NCBI GenBank assembly: GCA_025454915.1 | Contig: JALONN010000012.1 | Coordinates: 124,001 to 188,000 of the forward strand | DNA from: Raineya sp. | Lineage (GTDB): Bacteria > Bacteroidota > Bacteroidia > Cytophagales > Thermonemataceae | DNA length: 64,000 nt | Direction of reading: 5' to 3' | Shown: positions 17,962-27,135 of the stretch, in pieces | How positions within the stretch are numbered: position 1 is the first letter of the stretch | Layout: each line of letters opens with the position of its first letter | Made by a program: the position numbers and the translations under genes | Notes under the pieces: generated by a model | What the model was told of the DNA's origin: nothing | Seen by the model: only the letters and a program-made list of their open reading frames with translations | Database searches by the model: none

Positions 17962-19180
17962 ATTCTGATGAAAATTTAGGAAAAGGGTCATTTAATTTCT
18001 TGCCAGCTTTTGCATTCTGCCACTCTTCTTCTGTACATAAGCAAACTTCTAATTCCTTAATGATAATTTCTTTATTCATATCTTGTCCAATAATAACAAG
18101 CTCATTCATTCTATCTCCAAACTCTTTATCCCATCTGTTTTCTATCAAATCTTTATTTTCTACAAAAGAAGCATACATCATTCTTTGGCTGAAGGGCATG
18201 CTTGCCCACCAAACACCAGCAGGATCAGCTCTTAGAGAACCTCCAGCCTGTCCCCAACTCAAAGCCACATCAGGTCTTGAAGCAATCCAAAATAAACCTT
18301 TACTTCTAATAATGGTAGCATGCCAGTCATTAGCTAGATAGTTCCAAAAACGTTCAGGATGAAAAGGTTGTTTGCTTCTAAAAACAAATGAACTAATGCC
18401 ATATTCTTCAGTTTCTGGAGTATGTTCTTGTTTATTGAGTTCTTGTATCCAACCTGCTGATTGTGAAGCTTCATCATAATCAAAAGATTTTGTATGAATA
18501 ATTTCATTAATATTTACTTTACCAAAACTACTTGTTACAACTTTGGCAGAAGGATTGAGTTTATGCAACACGGCTTTTAGCTCTTCCAAATGTTGAGGTT
18601 TCACTAAATCAGCTTTATTGAGAACAATTACATTGGCAAACTCAATTTGGTCTGTAAGTAAATTAACAATAGTTCGCTGATCTTGTGGGTCTTCTTCATT
18701 GAGACTTCGAGTGGCAACAGTATCAACAGAACCGAAATCTTTGGGAAAATTAAAGGCATCTACGACTGTAACCATAGTATCAATGTATGCAAATCGAGAG
18801 AGGTCTATTCCATTTTGTTCATCTACAAAGCTAAATGTTTGAGCTACAGGTACAGGTTCAGAGATACCTGTGCTTTCAATGATAAGATAATCAAATCTTT
18901 TTTCTTTAGCTAATTTCTCTACCTCTACCATTAAATCTTCTCGAAGAGTACAACAAATACACCCGTTTGACATTTCCACAAGTTTCTCTTCTGTTCTGGA
19001 AAGAGTATTTTCTTGTTTTACCATTTGGGCATCAATGTTCACCTCACTCATATCATTGACAATAACAGCTACTTTTAGACCTTCTTTATTGTGTAGAATA
19101 TGATTGAGCAGACTTGTTTTACCTGCTCCAAGAAACCCACTAAGTACAGTAACAGGGAGTTGAGTATGTTGATTTTTCAT
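17960..19180 (-). CDS. CobW/COG0523-family metal chaperone GTPase
   Basis: A 406-aa G3E GTPase. The P-loop is SGFLGAGKTS (15-23) and the metal-binding CxCC motif is GCICC (C74, C76, C77). NKAD-like VLNKADLV gives guanine specificity, and the CobW C-terminal domain follows from about residue 240. With ~400 residues and a zinc-type CxCC it resembles the ZigA/ZagA/YeiR group that delivers zinc to client proteins under zinc limitation. A Fur/Zur-type palindrome over the likely promoter (19357-19371) supports metal control. Zinc rather than cobalt is inferred. Confidence 0.88.
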   Translation of the reverse strand: MKNQHTQLPVTVLSGFLGAGKTSLLNHILHNKEGLKVAVIVNDMSEVNIDAQMVKQENTLSRTEEKLVEMSNGCICCTLREDLMVEVEKLAKEKRFDYLIIESTGISEPVPVAQTFSFVDEQNGIDLSRFAYIDTMVTVVDAFNFPKDFGSVDTVATRSLNEEDPQDQRTIVNLLTDQIEFANVIVLNKADLVKPQHLEELKAVLHKLNPSAKVVTSSFGKVNINEIIHTKSFDYDEASQSAGWIQELNKQEHTPETEEYGISSFVFRSKQPFHPERFWNYLANDWHATIIRSKGLFWIASRPDVALSWGQAGGSLRADPAGVWWASMPFSQRMMYASFVENKDLIENRWDKEFGDRMNELVIIGQDMNKEIIIKELEVCLCTEEEWQNAKAGKKLNDPFPKFSSE

Positions 19181-19227
19181 TGATAAATTAATTTTAAATG
19201 ATTGAGGGTGATTTTTTTATGAAAATC

Positions 19228-19276
19228 GTCCACTATAAATCCAGTTTCATTTTTTGATTGTCCACACCATGTCCAC
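19228..19276. repeat. three direct GTCCAC repeats in the leader of the CobW gene
   Basis: GTCCAC occurs at 19228-19233, 19260-19265 and 19271-19276. Start spacings are 32 and 11 bases, about three turns and one turn of the helix, so all three lie on one DNA face. They lie between the likely promoter and the start codon of the CobW gene. Confidence 0.5.
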
Positions 19277-19339
19277 TTCTAAAAATCGGATTTTCTTATA
19301 AGTATAACGATGTTTGCAACATCAAAAATCATAATGACA

Positions 19340-19347
19340 CAAAGATA
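19340..19347 (-). promoter_or_regulatory. -7 element, likely CobW gene promoter
   Basis: On the minus strand TATCTTTG, an exact match to TAnnTTTG. No clear -33 element is seen; that position is occupied by the palindrome at 19357-19371. The predicted 5' leader is long, about 155 bases. Confidence 0.45.
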
Positions 19348-19356
19348 TAAAAAAAA

Positions 19357-19371
19357 CGCAACAATGTTGCA
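19357..19371. promoter_or_regulatory. candidate Fur-family (Zur) operator
   Basis: CGCAACAATGTTGCA: a 7-1-7 inverted repeat (TGCAACA-T-TGTTGCG on the minus strand) with only the outermost pair unmatched. The 7-1-7 form is that of Fur-family boxes. A further half site TTGCAACA lies at about 19314-19321. It sits next to a -7 element, where bound repressor would block the -33 region. Confidence 0.5.
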
Positions 19372-19567
19372 TTTTGTGTAATGGATTTACAAAGTAAAAA
19401 CAGTTAGTAATGTAAGTTTTATAAGATACTTTCATAATCTGTTTATAGAAAATAAGAATAATATTTTTGTTTATACTTTAAAAAAGACATTTTTTGATAT
19501 ATAATTTGCTATTTAGAATTGTTCTTAAAATAAAGAGCTGATTTTTTGAAAAAAAGTTTAATGTAAT

Positions 19568-19598
19568 TTTGTCTTTTGTTTTTTAAATTTTATGTTTG
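19568..19598 (+). promoter_or_regulatory. promoter of the 19637 gene
   Basis: TTTG (19568-19571), 19-base spacer, TATGTTTG (19591-19598): a full match to the Bacteroidota consensus, 38 bases upstream of the start codon. Confidence 0.75.
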
Positions 19599-19636
19599 CA
19601 ATACTAAACTAATAGTTCAATTATTTAACTTTATAA

Positions 19637-20089
19637 ATGCTTATGTCATTCAAAATACTTTTCTGGACGCTTATTATTTGTGGGTTTCAAATGGTTCAAG
19701 CCCAAAATACAGTAACTAAAGAGAAAGAAAAATATACAAAAGAGGAGTTACAGACATTTATTAAAATTTATAAATACACACTTGATAACCCTTTTGAACC
19801 ACTGGTTTCTATGCAGAAAAATATCTCTAAGATTAGCATTACAGAGGCAAGACTTACAGAAATAATGCAAGCCCAATCAACAGGTTATGACCCAAAACTT
19901 ACCGAAAAGGAAACTAATGAAATGACTCGAATGAAGAAATTTATAGAAGAGGATAAAAAAAACTACGATAAAAAGTTAGAACAATATATAGTTACTCAAA
20001 AAATTACTGTAGAAAAATATTTTGAGATAAAAAAACAGTATCACAAAGATTCTAAATTTCAAGAAAAAGTAAACAAGCTTGCTCCATAA
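19637..20089 (+). CDS. small exported helical protein
   Basis: A 150-aa protein with a signal peptide ending at FQMVQAQ. The mature part is helical and charged (EKYTKEELQTFIKIYKY ... ITVEKYFEIKKQYHKDSKF). The layout, with a helix, a central linker and a final KIT-V-KY-EI-K helix, is reminiscent of DUF4168 proteins, but the match is weak. A second in-frame Met (residue 3) is an equally possible start. The next gene begins about 57 bases downstream. Confidence 0.65.
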   Translation: MLMSFKILFWTLIICGFQMVQAQNTVTKEKEKYTKEELQTFIKIYKYTLDNPFEPLVSMQKNISKISITEARLTEIMQAQSTGYDPKLTEKETNEMTRMKKFIEEDKKNYDKKLEQYIVTQKITVEKYFEIKKQYHKDSKFQEKVNKLAP

Positions 20090-20146
20090 ATAGAAATACC
20101 TATGCCTATTAAAATTCAATTAAACAACCTTAAACTCATAAAATTC

Positions 20147-21943
20147 ATGAAAAAAGTTTTATTATCTTGCCTAAGTTTGGCTTATGGCATCTATGCTCAG
20201 GCACAACAATTACCTGATCGTTACAGACAAGAGGTTTTTTCAAGCTCACAAGTAACAACAGGAGTGGTTTTTAGCACCAACATTCCTACAGTAAGAACTA
20301 CAAGTTTATTTGGGAATCAGATTGCCAATGAAGAGTCTTATGGGCAAAGAACTGTAACTCTTCGTATGGATATTTATCGCCCTTCTGGTGATACTCTTAC
20401 CAAACGACCTGTCATTATTTTTGCATTTGGTGGAGGATTTGTAAATGGTAGTAGAACAGAAGCCAGTATGATACAACTATGTCAGGCTTTTGCAAGAAGA
20501 GGTTTTGTAACAGCAACAATTGATTATCGTTTAGGAATGAATATCTCAAATGAAGAGCTTTCAAAAAGAGCTGTTTATAGAGCACTACAAGATGGACGTT
20601 CAGCTGTTCGTTTCTTTAGAAGAAATGCTGCTGCTTATGGTGTAGATCCTAATCAAATTTATTTATCTGGACACAGTGCAGGCTCATTTCTAGCTTATCA
20701 AGCTGTTTATTTGGATAAAGATTCAGAGAGACCAGCTTCTACACGTAACTATCTGGGTAGAGCCGATTTAGGAGGTTTGGATGCTATTGGTGACAATAAA
20801 ACATATGCAAATGGAGCTCTTGTAGATGGGAAAGCAAATGGAGTTATGGGTTTTGCAGGTGCAATAGGCAACTTAACTGATATTGAAGGACCAGCAGATG
20901 TACCAGGTGTTTATTTTCATAGCTCTGATGATAATGTAGTTCCTTTTAATAGTGGAGAGCCTTTTTCTACATTGAGTTGGTTACCTGGATTCAATTTGCC
21001 TACAGTTTTTGGAGGTAGTAGAATGAATGATAGAGCTGGAGCAGTGAGTGCTACTCGTACCTTTTATCCTTATACTAATCGTGGACATGGCGTTCACTAT
21101 AATGGTTCAGGTTTATACCCTGATATTTCATCAAAAGGTGGACAGTTTTTCTATGACACTCGCCTACGTCCTGCTAATTTGCCTCTTATCTTAGGAAATT
21201 CAAGCATTTGTAGCAATTGTCTTACTCAGACATACTCAGTTGCCAATACTGCATTTTATTATGACTGGCAAATTACTGGAGGAACATTTGTAAGCAGAAA
21301 CCCTCGTTCCAATCAGGTTACAGTAACTTGGAATGCAACAGCTACAAATCGTGGTATCACCGTTACACCTTATAGTCGTCAGTTAGCAAGAGGTTTCTCT
21401 GTTGGTTTAGGAGTAAATGTGAATAGAACAGCAGTACTTTCTAGAGTGTTAGATGCAAATACATTAAGTGAAGGAATGATTAATTTGAATGAATACTTTA
21501 CAGATCCTGAAGGACAGCCATTAAATTACACAATCAAAGTAGTATCAAATAACCAAGAAGGTGAAAAAATGGCAAATGGAAATATGTTGGATGTAAAATC
21601 GTTGGCTCAGGGTCAATCTACAATCGTGATAGAAGTTAATGATGGCTCTACATGCTCTACAAAACATACCGTTCAAATGAATATCAAAAACGAGTTACAA
21701 ATCAATGTTAGTCCTAACCCTTTTGTGAGAGACATTCAAGTTTCTTTAACTGGTCAGTATAAAGGGGATGTAAAAGTAATTTTTTATGCTGAAAATGGTA
21801 GAGTAATTGCAGAAAAAGCATCTGAAAAATTAGATATGAATTTTGTAGAAAACTTTGGTATAGAAACTGCCAAGAAAGGAGTCTATTATATTAAAGTGAT
21901 AACTTCTGAAGGAGAAATTATCAGAAGAATTGTAAAAAATTAA
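20147..21943 (+). CDS. secreted alpha/beta-hydrolase (esterase) with type IX sorting domain
   Basis: A 598-aa extracellular protein. The signal peptide is MKKVLLSCLSLAYGIYAQA; the in-frame ATG at 20102 would place it internally, so 20147 is chosen. The hydrolase domain (about 30-340) has the oxyanion motif IIFAFGGGFVNGS, nucleophile elbow LSGHSAGS, and His region NRGHGVHYNG, as in carboxylesterases of the BD-FAE type. A PKD/Ig-like segment (SVANTAFYYDWQITGGTF) follows. The T9SS sorting domain ends in KGVYYIKVITSEGEIIRRIVKN. The substrate is unknown. Confidence 0.87.
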   Translation: MKKVLLSCLSLAYGIYAQAQQLPDRYRQEVFSSSQVTTGVVFSTNIPTVRTTSLFGNQIANEESYGQRTVTLRMDIYRPSGDTLTKRPVIIFAFGGGFVNGSRTEASMIQLCQAFARRGFVTATIDYRLGMNISNEELSKRAVYRALQDGRSAVRFFRRNAAAYGVDPNQIYLSGHSAGSFLAYQAVYLDKDSERPASTRNYLGRADLGGLDAIGDNKTYANGALVDGKANGVMGFAGAIGNLTDIEGPADVPGVYFHSSDDNVVPFNSGEPFSTLSWLPGFNLPTVFGGSRMNDRAGAVSATRTFYPYTNRGHGVHYNGSGLYPDISSKGGQFFYDTRLRPANLPLILGNSSICSNCLTQTYSVANTAFYYDWQITGGTFVSRNPRSNQVTVTWNATATNRGITVTPYSRQLARGFSVGLGVNVNRTAVLSRVLDANTLSEGMINLNEYFTDPEGQPLNYTIKVVSNNQEGEKMANGNMLDVKSLAQGQSTIVIEVNDGSTCSTKHTVQMNIKNELQINVSPNPFVRDIQVSLTGQYKGDVKVIFYAENGRVIAEKASEKLDMNFVENFGIETAKKGVYYIKVITSEGEIIRRIVKN

Positions 21944-21967
21944 TCACATAATAGTATATTAATTTAC

Positions 21968-22000
21968 AGAAAAGCCTCAAATATTATTTGAGGCTTTTCT
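21968..22000. terminator. bidirectional intrinsic terminator
   Basis: A 15-bp perfect stem AGAAAAGCCTCAAAT / ATTTGAGGCTTTTCT with a 3-base loop between the convergent genes ending at 21943 and 21999. Confidence 0.93.
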
Positions 22001-22886
22001 ATGATTGGATTATTTGAGCAATTTTTTGAGTAGCTTTTCGAGCTTCAGGCAACTTATCATACATCACATGCCAAACATGAGGCATCCCATCCCAAATTTC
22101 TAAATATGTATCATTTCCAAACTCTTTGAGTTTTTGATTCAATTCTTTTACTTCATCTAAAAATATATCTTCTGTGCCTTGTTGAATATAAATGGGAGGC
22201 AAATTACTCAAGTCTCCATTGATAGGAGAAATAAAAGGATTTGCAAGATTCTCTTTACCTGCATAAAAGTTTACAAGCATTTGAAGGTCTTTTTGTCTCA
22301 AGATAAAATCCCTTTTGGCAAGCCTATGTATGGAATCCCTTTTCATGGCTAGGTCTACCCAAGGTGCTATTAAAATACACTTTTTAGGCATTTTGATACT
22401 TTCTTCTCGCATTTGTAAAAGAATAGAAAGACATAAGCCTCCACCAGCAGAATCGCCAAGCATATAAATGTCTTTATCTGAATAATGAGTTAAAGCCCAT
22501 TCATAAGCACTCAAAGCATTGCTGGGAGCTGTTGGAAAGGGATGTTCAGGTGCTTGTTGATAGGCTACTGCCAATATAGGTATTTGACTTACATAAGTCA
22601 GCTGAGAAAGCCATCCTCTGTAAGTATCCAGACTACCTACTGTATAGCCTCCACCATGTAAAAAGAAAATCAGTTTATTTTCTTGAGATTCTTTGGTTTT
22701 TAAAATCTCACAAGGAACACCATTTGCCCCGATTCTTGTAACACTTACCTGAGGATGAATTTTTGTAAGATTTCCAACTCTCCTAAATCTTTTGCGAGCT
22801 TCTTCAAGGTTAGGCGTTTTACTGCCACGTACAAAACGTAAGGTTCTGAGAATCAATCTCAGAACATAGGTCTCAAAACTTGGCAT
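21999..22886 (-). CDS. hormone-sensitive-lipase-type alpha/beta-hydrolase
   Basis: A 295-aa cytosolic esterase of the HSL family (Abhydrolase_3). The oxyanion motif is FFLHGGGYTVGS. The nucleophile is the Ser in LGDSAGGG, and the acid and base are in EDIFLDE and MPHVWH. It has no signal peptide. It starts 7 bases after the phytoene synthase stop, so the two form an operon and the esterase may act on a carotenoid or lipid ester. That link is inference. Confidence 0.88.
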   Translation of the reverse strand: MPSFETYVLRLILRTLRFVRGSKTPNLEEARKRFRRVGNLTKIHPQVSVTRIGANGVPCEILKTKESQENKLIFFLHGGGYTVGSLDTYRGWLSQLTYVSQIPILAVAYQQAPEHPFPTAPSNALSAYEWALTHYSDKDIYMLGDSAGGGLCLSILLQMREESIKMPKKCILIAPWVDLAMKRDSIHRLAKRDFILRQKDLQMLVNFYAGKENLANPFISPINGDLSNLPPIYIQQGTEDIFLDEVKELNQKLKEFGNDTYLEIWDGMPHVWHVMYDKLPEARKATQKIAQIIQS

Positions 22887-22893
22887 GAATTCT

Positions 22894-23730
22894 TTATAGT
22901 GTATTTAGTTGATATTTGAAATAAGAAGAAAGTAAAAGCTGAATTTTTTTGGCATCAGGCACTCTGATACGCTTTTGCATGATAATAGAGGCTGGTTGGG
23001 CTTTTATTTTCTTAAAAAGAGTAATGTAATAAACATAAGCCAGATAGACACCCATTTTTGCTCCTTTAGGCAGTTTAATAATACCTTGATAGGCATCATC
23101 AAAATCTTTTTGAATGTCTTGTTCTATCATTTTCTTGGTGCTTTCATCAAACTTTTCAAAATCTACTTCGGGAAAATATGTTCGTCCACGTTCCTGATAA
23201 TCGCTCTTCATGTCTCTTAAAAAGTTTATTTTCTGAAAAGCAGAGCCTAAACTACGAGCAGGTTCTTTAAGACGGTCGTACATGTCAGTATCTCCTTCAC
23301 AAAATACTCTTAAGCACATAAGCCCTACTACTTCGGCAGAGCCATAAATATATTCTTTGTATTTATCGTCATTGTAGTCTTTAAAGTACAAATCCATTTC
23401 CATACTATGCAAAAAAGCATCTATGAGTTCTCGCTCTATTTTGTACTGATTTACAACAATTTGAAAGGAGTGTAAAACTGGATTTAAGCTGATTTTTTCT
23501 TCAATAGCTTGATAAGTATCTCTTCGAAAACGGTCTAAAAGTTCTTTTTTATCATGTTCATGAAATGTATCTACAATTTCGTCAGCATAACGTACAAAGC
23601 CATAGATGGCATAAATTGGCAAATGGAACTTTGATGCCAATGTTTTGATACCCAAAGTAAAAGATGTGCTATAATGCTCTGTAATGAGCTTACTGCATTT
23701 GAGTGTAGTAGTATCGTAGAGATTAAGCAT
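22894..23730 (-). CDS. crtB: phytoene/squalene synthase
   Basis: Head-to-head prenyl synthase, 278 aa, which joins two geranylgeranyl diphosphates to phytoene in carotenoid synthesis. The two Mg-binding acidic motifs are DEIVD (50-54) and DMKSD (173-177). The family signature FLRDMKSDYQERGRTYFP is clear. The pathway partners crtI/crtY/crtZ are not in the window. CrtB is preferred over squalene synthase because of length and motif, though both are in one family. Confidence 0.9.
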   Translation of the reverse strand: MLNLYDTTTLKCSKLITEHYSTSFTLGIKTLASKFHLPIYAIYGFVRYADEIVDTFHEHDKKELLDRFRRDTYQAIEEKISLNPVLHSFQIVVNQYKIERELIDAFLHSMEMDLYFKDYNDDKYKEYIYGSAEVVGLMCLRVFCEGDTDMYDRLKEPARSLGSAFQKINFLRDMKSDYQERGRTYFPEVDFEKFDESTKKMIEQDIQKDFDDAYQGIIKLPKGAKMGVYLAYVYYITLFKKIKAQPASIIMQKRIRVPDAKKIQLLLSSYFKYQLNTL

Positions 23731-23811
23731 GATGTTGTTGTGGTGTAGACAAAAAAATGAAATATTTAAATAAACATAAAAATTAAATTTTTGTTTCCAG
23801 TTGGGTTATAT

Positions 23812-24102
23812 TTATACATTAATCAAAGATTTTTCATGGTTAATAAGGTCTAAGAGTAAATCAGTAATATTTTCTGTTTTATCACCTTCATATCCCGAAA
23901 AACGAAAATTAATAACTTCTTCTGTATTTTGCTCAAAGGCGATGTCTCCTTTTAGGATATTGGAATAAGTATCATAGAATAAAATATTAAAAATTGCATC
24001 ACCATTAGAACCAATATAATTGCATCGAATCTGCCAACGCATTCGTTTACGAATATTACACAATTTGATAATCAGATTCAATATCGTTGCAGAAACCTCC
24101 AA
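23812..24102 (-). CDS. small protein of unknown function
   Basis: A 96-aa soluble protein with mixed alpha/beta composition (RWQIRCNYIGSNGDAIFNILFYDTY ... FRFSGYEGDKTENITDLLLDLI). Its ATG is 10 bases after the stop of the TPR gene, suggesting co-transcription. No family recognised. Confidence 0.6.
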   Translation of the reverse strand: MEVSATILNLIIKLCNIRKRMRWQIRCNYIGSNGDAIFNILFYDTYSNILKGDIAFEQNTEEVINFRFSGYEGDKTENITDLLLDLINHEKSLINV

Positions 24103-24112
24103 ATGATAAGGA

Positions 24113-25525
24113 TTATTTACAATTTTTCTTTATCCAATTTTGCATATCTTTATCTTCTCCACCTAATTCAACAGATTTTTTATAATCTGCACAAGCCATT
24201 TTGTTGTTTTTGAGGGCTTTATAACAATCGCCTCTATTCTGATATTTTTTAGCAGTTTTTTGGTCTTCTTTTGTATTAAAGAGATTATTATAGTCTTCAA
24301 TAGCACCTTTGTAATCACCCAAACTCTTTTTTGCAAAGGCTATTTCAGCTAAATATTCTGGGTCTTTTTCTAAATTATAAGCTTTTTGAGCGTATTCTAA
24401 AGATTTTTTGAAATTGCCAAATTCATTTTCGAGCCAAGATAGTTCGTACAAGGCTTTATGATTTTTATTATCAAAACTTACTACTTTCTCAAAATCTTTT
24501 TGAGCTTCTTTATGTTTATCCTCCATCATCAAACAAAGAGCTCGTTGATAATAGATAAATGCTTTCTCATCATTACTTAACTCTTCTTCTTTTTCTAAGG
24601 CTTTTTCGGTGGCATTATGAAGCCTATCATAATAATATTTTAAATTTTCTTCAGTATTATATTGTTGTTCTTCAGCTCTGTCTAGCTCTTTACGATGTAT
24701 TTTTACAAGATGTTTGGCTGCAACATGACTCTGGTAATCATTATTCATGCAATATTCAAAATTTGAAATAGCCTCATAATAGTATTCATCATCATCCATT
24801 GCCAAAAGAGCACTCTCAAAGTATGCTGGTGCAAAATCAGGGTTGATGTAGATGGCTTTTCTAAACATTTCCTGAGCTTTGAACTTGTCATTTTTTCTCT
24901 TGTAAAGAAGACCTTTCTGATAGAAGACTTCTTTGTTTTTTGGAGCAAGAAAATCAGATTTATCTAAGTTTTTAAGAGCTTCTTCATATTTTTCTTCAGC
25001 AATTTGAGATACCGCCAAATCATAATATTGTTTAGCTGTATATTGAGCATGCTTTTGATAAATACTATTGAAATCAGCATCCTCGTTGCTGATATCTACC
25101 AAATACCAGTTTTTTTTATCTTTAAATGCTTCTAAAATAATGGTGTCGCTTGTAGTTTGATAATTTACAAATACTTGTAGAGCATAATAATTTTGCGAAA
25201 CCACAAGAATTTTACTTTCTTTTACACTCTTTACCTGAATGTTTTTTGTGTCAATATTAAAGCCCAGCATATTGTCCAAAATGCTCTTTATCTTGCTTTC
25301 TGTGTATTTATATTGTTCATCTAAAGATTCTTGAGTACTTGAATTAGAGGCAAATGATTTAAAAACATCTAAAGAAGGGCTAATAGATTTAAGATTTTGA
25401 GCTGAACCTGATTGTAAGACACCTATAAAACGATTGGCTAAATCTTTAGAAGATTTAACAGGTTTTTGGGCTAATGCCCATGCTGATACCAGCAAAAAAA
25501 TACATAAAAAAGAGAGTTTTCGCAT
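24113..25525 (-). CDS. exported TPR protein
   Basis: A 470-aa protein with a signal peptide (LCIFLLVSAWALAQ). Residues 20-165 form a small alpha/beta domain (LANRFIGVLQSGS.. YLVDISNEDADF). From about 165 onward there are some eight tetratricopeptide repeats (YDLAVSQIAEEKYEEALKN, FYQKGLLYKRKNDKFKAQEMF, ALYELSWLENEFGNFKKSLEYA, NRGDCYKALKNNKMACADYK). TPRs are protein-binding scaffolds. The partner is not evident. Confidence 0.85.
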   Translation of the reverse strand: MRKLSFLCIFLLVSAWALAQKPVKSSKDLANRFIGVLQSGSAQNLKSISPSLDVFKSFASNSSTQESLDEQYKYTESKIKSILDNMLGFNIDTKNIQVKSVKESKILVVSQNYYALQVFVNYQTTSDTIILEAFKDKKNWYLVDISNEDADFNSIYQKHAQYTAKQYYDLAVSQIAEEKYEEALKNLDKSDFLAPKNKEVFYQKGLLYKRKNDKFKAQEMFRKAIYINPDFAPAYFESALLAMDDDEYYYEAISNFEYCMNNDYQSHVAAKHLVKIHRKELDRAEEQQYNTEENLKYYYDRLHNATEKALEKEEELSNDEKAFIYYQRALCLMMEDKHKEAQKDFEKVVSFDNKNHKALYELSWLENEFGNFKKSLEYAQKAYNLEKDPEYLAEIAFAKKSLGDYKGAIEDYNNLFNTKEDQKTAKKYQNRGDCYKALKNNKMACADYKKSVELGGEDKDMQNWIKKNCK

Positions 25526-25632
25526 TTTCGAGAAAAATTATTTTAGCCAATTTATTTAAAAAATATCCTAAAAAAAAGTTTTAAAGCAATTTTATTGAAT
25601 ATAAAACTATCTATTGATAAAAAAATGATATT

Positions 25633-27087
25633 TCAATCCCAAAAATCTTTCATTTTTAGTTGCTTTTTAGATAGTTTGGTTACAAAAAAGAACTGATAAA
25701 GCTCCCAAAGCCAAACTCTTCTCCCGATTTTAGTGTACCACCACATCGCTTTACGTAGTCGGGCTTCTTTATAAAAAAACAGACGTTTCAGAGCATTAGG
25801 TCTAATTTGCATGATTATCTCAATGAGCTTTACATACAAAATAACCAGCCAAGGCTTTAAATGCTTGGTAGCAATTACCTGATGTTTGTAATCCCAAAGT
25901 CTCTGGTCTGTTTGTATAATCTCTTTGTCTTTGACATCCTCAAAGTAGGGTGTCCACTTGTGTGGAGTAACATATAACAACTGTATTTGATCTGGGTCGT
26001 AGGAGAGAAGCTGTCTGAGGCTGTAATAAAAATCTTTGGTTCTTTCTTCACCAAAACCGACAACATAAGTCGCCATAGAAAGAATTCCATGTTTTCTGAG
26101 TAACTGAATAGCTTCTTTGTCTTTGGAGATAGTACCAGCCTTTTTAATATTCTCTAAAACAACAGCATCATAGTTTTCGATACCCAATAAAAATCGTTCA
26201 AAGCCAGCTTTTTTATAAAGATGCAGAAACTCGGCATCTCTTACAATATTATCAGCTCTAATAGAGCCTACTAAAATTAAAGGCAAATTTTTTGCCACCA
26301 AAGCTTCCAAAAAAGCACGCCATGCTTTAGGATTTGAGGAAGGATTTTCATCTGCAAAATTAAATACCTTAATACCATATTTATAGTGTAACATTTCAAT
26401 TTCGTCTGCAAGGAGTTGAGGGTCTCGGTGTCTCCATTTTTTCCAGAAAAGGCTTTGTCCACAATAAGTACAAGGATAAGGACAACCTCTTGAAAATTGA
26501 ATCACAACAGCTTTTTTATGTCCCCAATAGGTATAATGATAACCTTCCATCAATTCCCAGCCAATTCGATAAGCATCCAAATCCTGAATGTTTTCGGCTG
26601 GTGGAGTTTTGATAATATCATGTCCTTTCCTGAAAGCAAGCCCTTTTATATGCTCAAAAGATTCATTTTTAGAAATCTGTGTAATTAAATTTAAAGCTAC
26701 TTCTTCACCTTCACCACACACAATAAAATCTATTTGAGGGTTTTTATTTAAAATCTCTTGCCAGTGATAAGTTGGAAAGACTCCACCTATAATAGTGATG
26801 ATATGAGGAACTTTTTCTTTAATGAGTTGAGTAATATCATTGATAATAGGTTGAGCAGATGTAGAACCCGAATGACCCAAAAGAACAGCATCAGGCATTT
26901 CTTCTAAAACTTTTTCTAAAATCTGAGAATGCTTTAATGGTTTAAAATCTGCATCTAAGAGTTTTACCTGATGTCCAGCATCAATAAGAGGACCACCAAC
27001 AGTTAAAAGTCCTAGAGGAGGTAAATGTTCATGGGCTAGTCTGCTCCCAATAGATAAATGAGGAGGGTTAATAAGAAGAATTTTCAT
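25633..27087 (-). CDS. B12-binding-domain radical SAM protein
   Basis: A 484-aa enzyme. The N-terminal cobalamin-binding domain (about 1-160) has LLINPPH, LLDADF, GHSGST and TIIGGVFPTYHW. The radical SAM core carries C202, C206 and C209 in SRGCPYPCTYCG, with the following FADENPSSNPKAW strand. The C-terminus is a helical, basic domain. The class includes methyltransferases, cyclases and BchE-like enzymes; this one cannot be assigned further. The WKKWRHRDPQLLADEIEML segment is typical of the BchE/P-methylase group. It lies downstream of purF and the CHAP gene. Confidence 0.88.
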   Translation of the reverse strand: MKILLINPPHLSIGSRLAHEHLPPLGLLTVGGPLIDAGHQVKLLDADFKPLKHSQILEKVLEEMPDAVLLGHSGSTSAQPIINDITQLIKEKVPHIITIIGGVFPTYHWQEILNKNPQIDFIVCGEGEEVALNLITQISKNESFEHIKGLAFRKGHDIIKTPPAENIQDLDAYRIGWELMEGYHYTYWGHKKAVVIQFSRGCPYPCTYCGQSLFWKKWRHRDPQLLADEIEMLHYKYGIKVFNFADENPSSNPKAWRAFLEALVAKNLPLILVGSIRADNIVRDAEFLHLYKKAGFERFLLGIENYDAVVLENIKKAGTISKDKEAIQLLRKHGILSMATYVVGFGEERTKDFYYSLRQLLSYDPDQIQLLYVTPHKWTPYFEDVKDKEIIQTDQRLWDYKHQVIATKHLKPWLVILYVKLIEIIMQIRPNALKRLFFYKEARLRKAMWWYTKIGRRVWLWELYQFFFVTKLSKKQLKMKDFWD

Positions 27088-27135
27088 AGATAAATTGAAA
27101 AAGAAGTGTTATGATGAATAGATATTTATCAAAAA

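Larger units (their letters stand above)
19181..19567. other. intergenic region, regulatory sites only
   Basis: The gap between the CobW gene and the 19637 gene is 456 bases. It holds the leader, -7 element, palindrome and GTCCAC repeats of the CobW side, then about 190 bases of plain AT-rich sequence with no open frame or RNA gene that I can see, then the promoter of the + strand gene. Confidence 0.6.
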
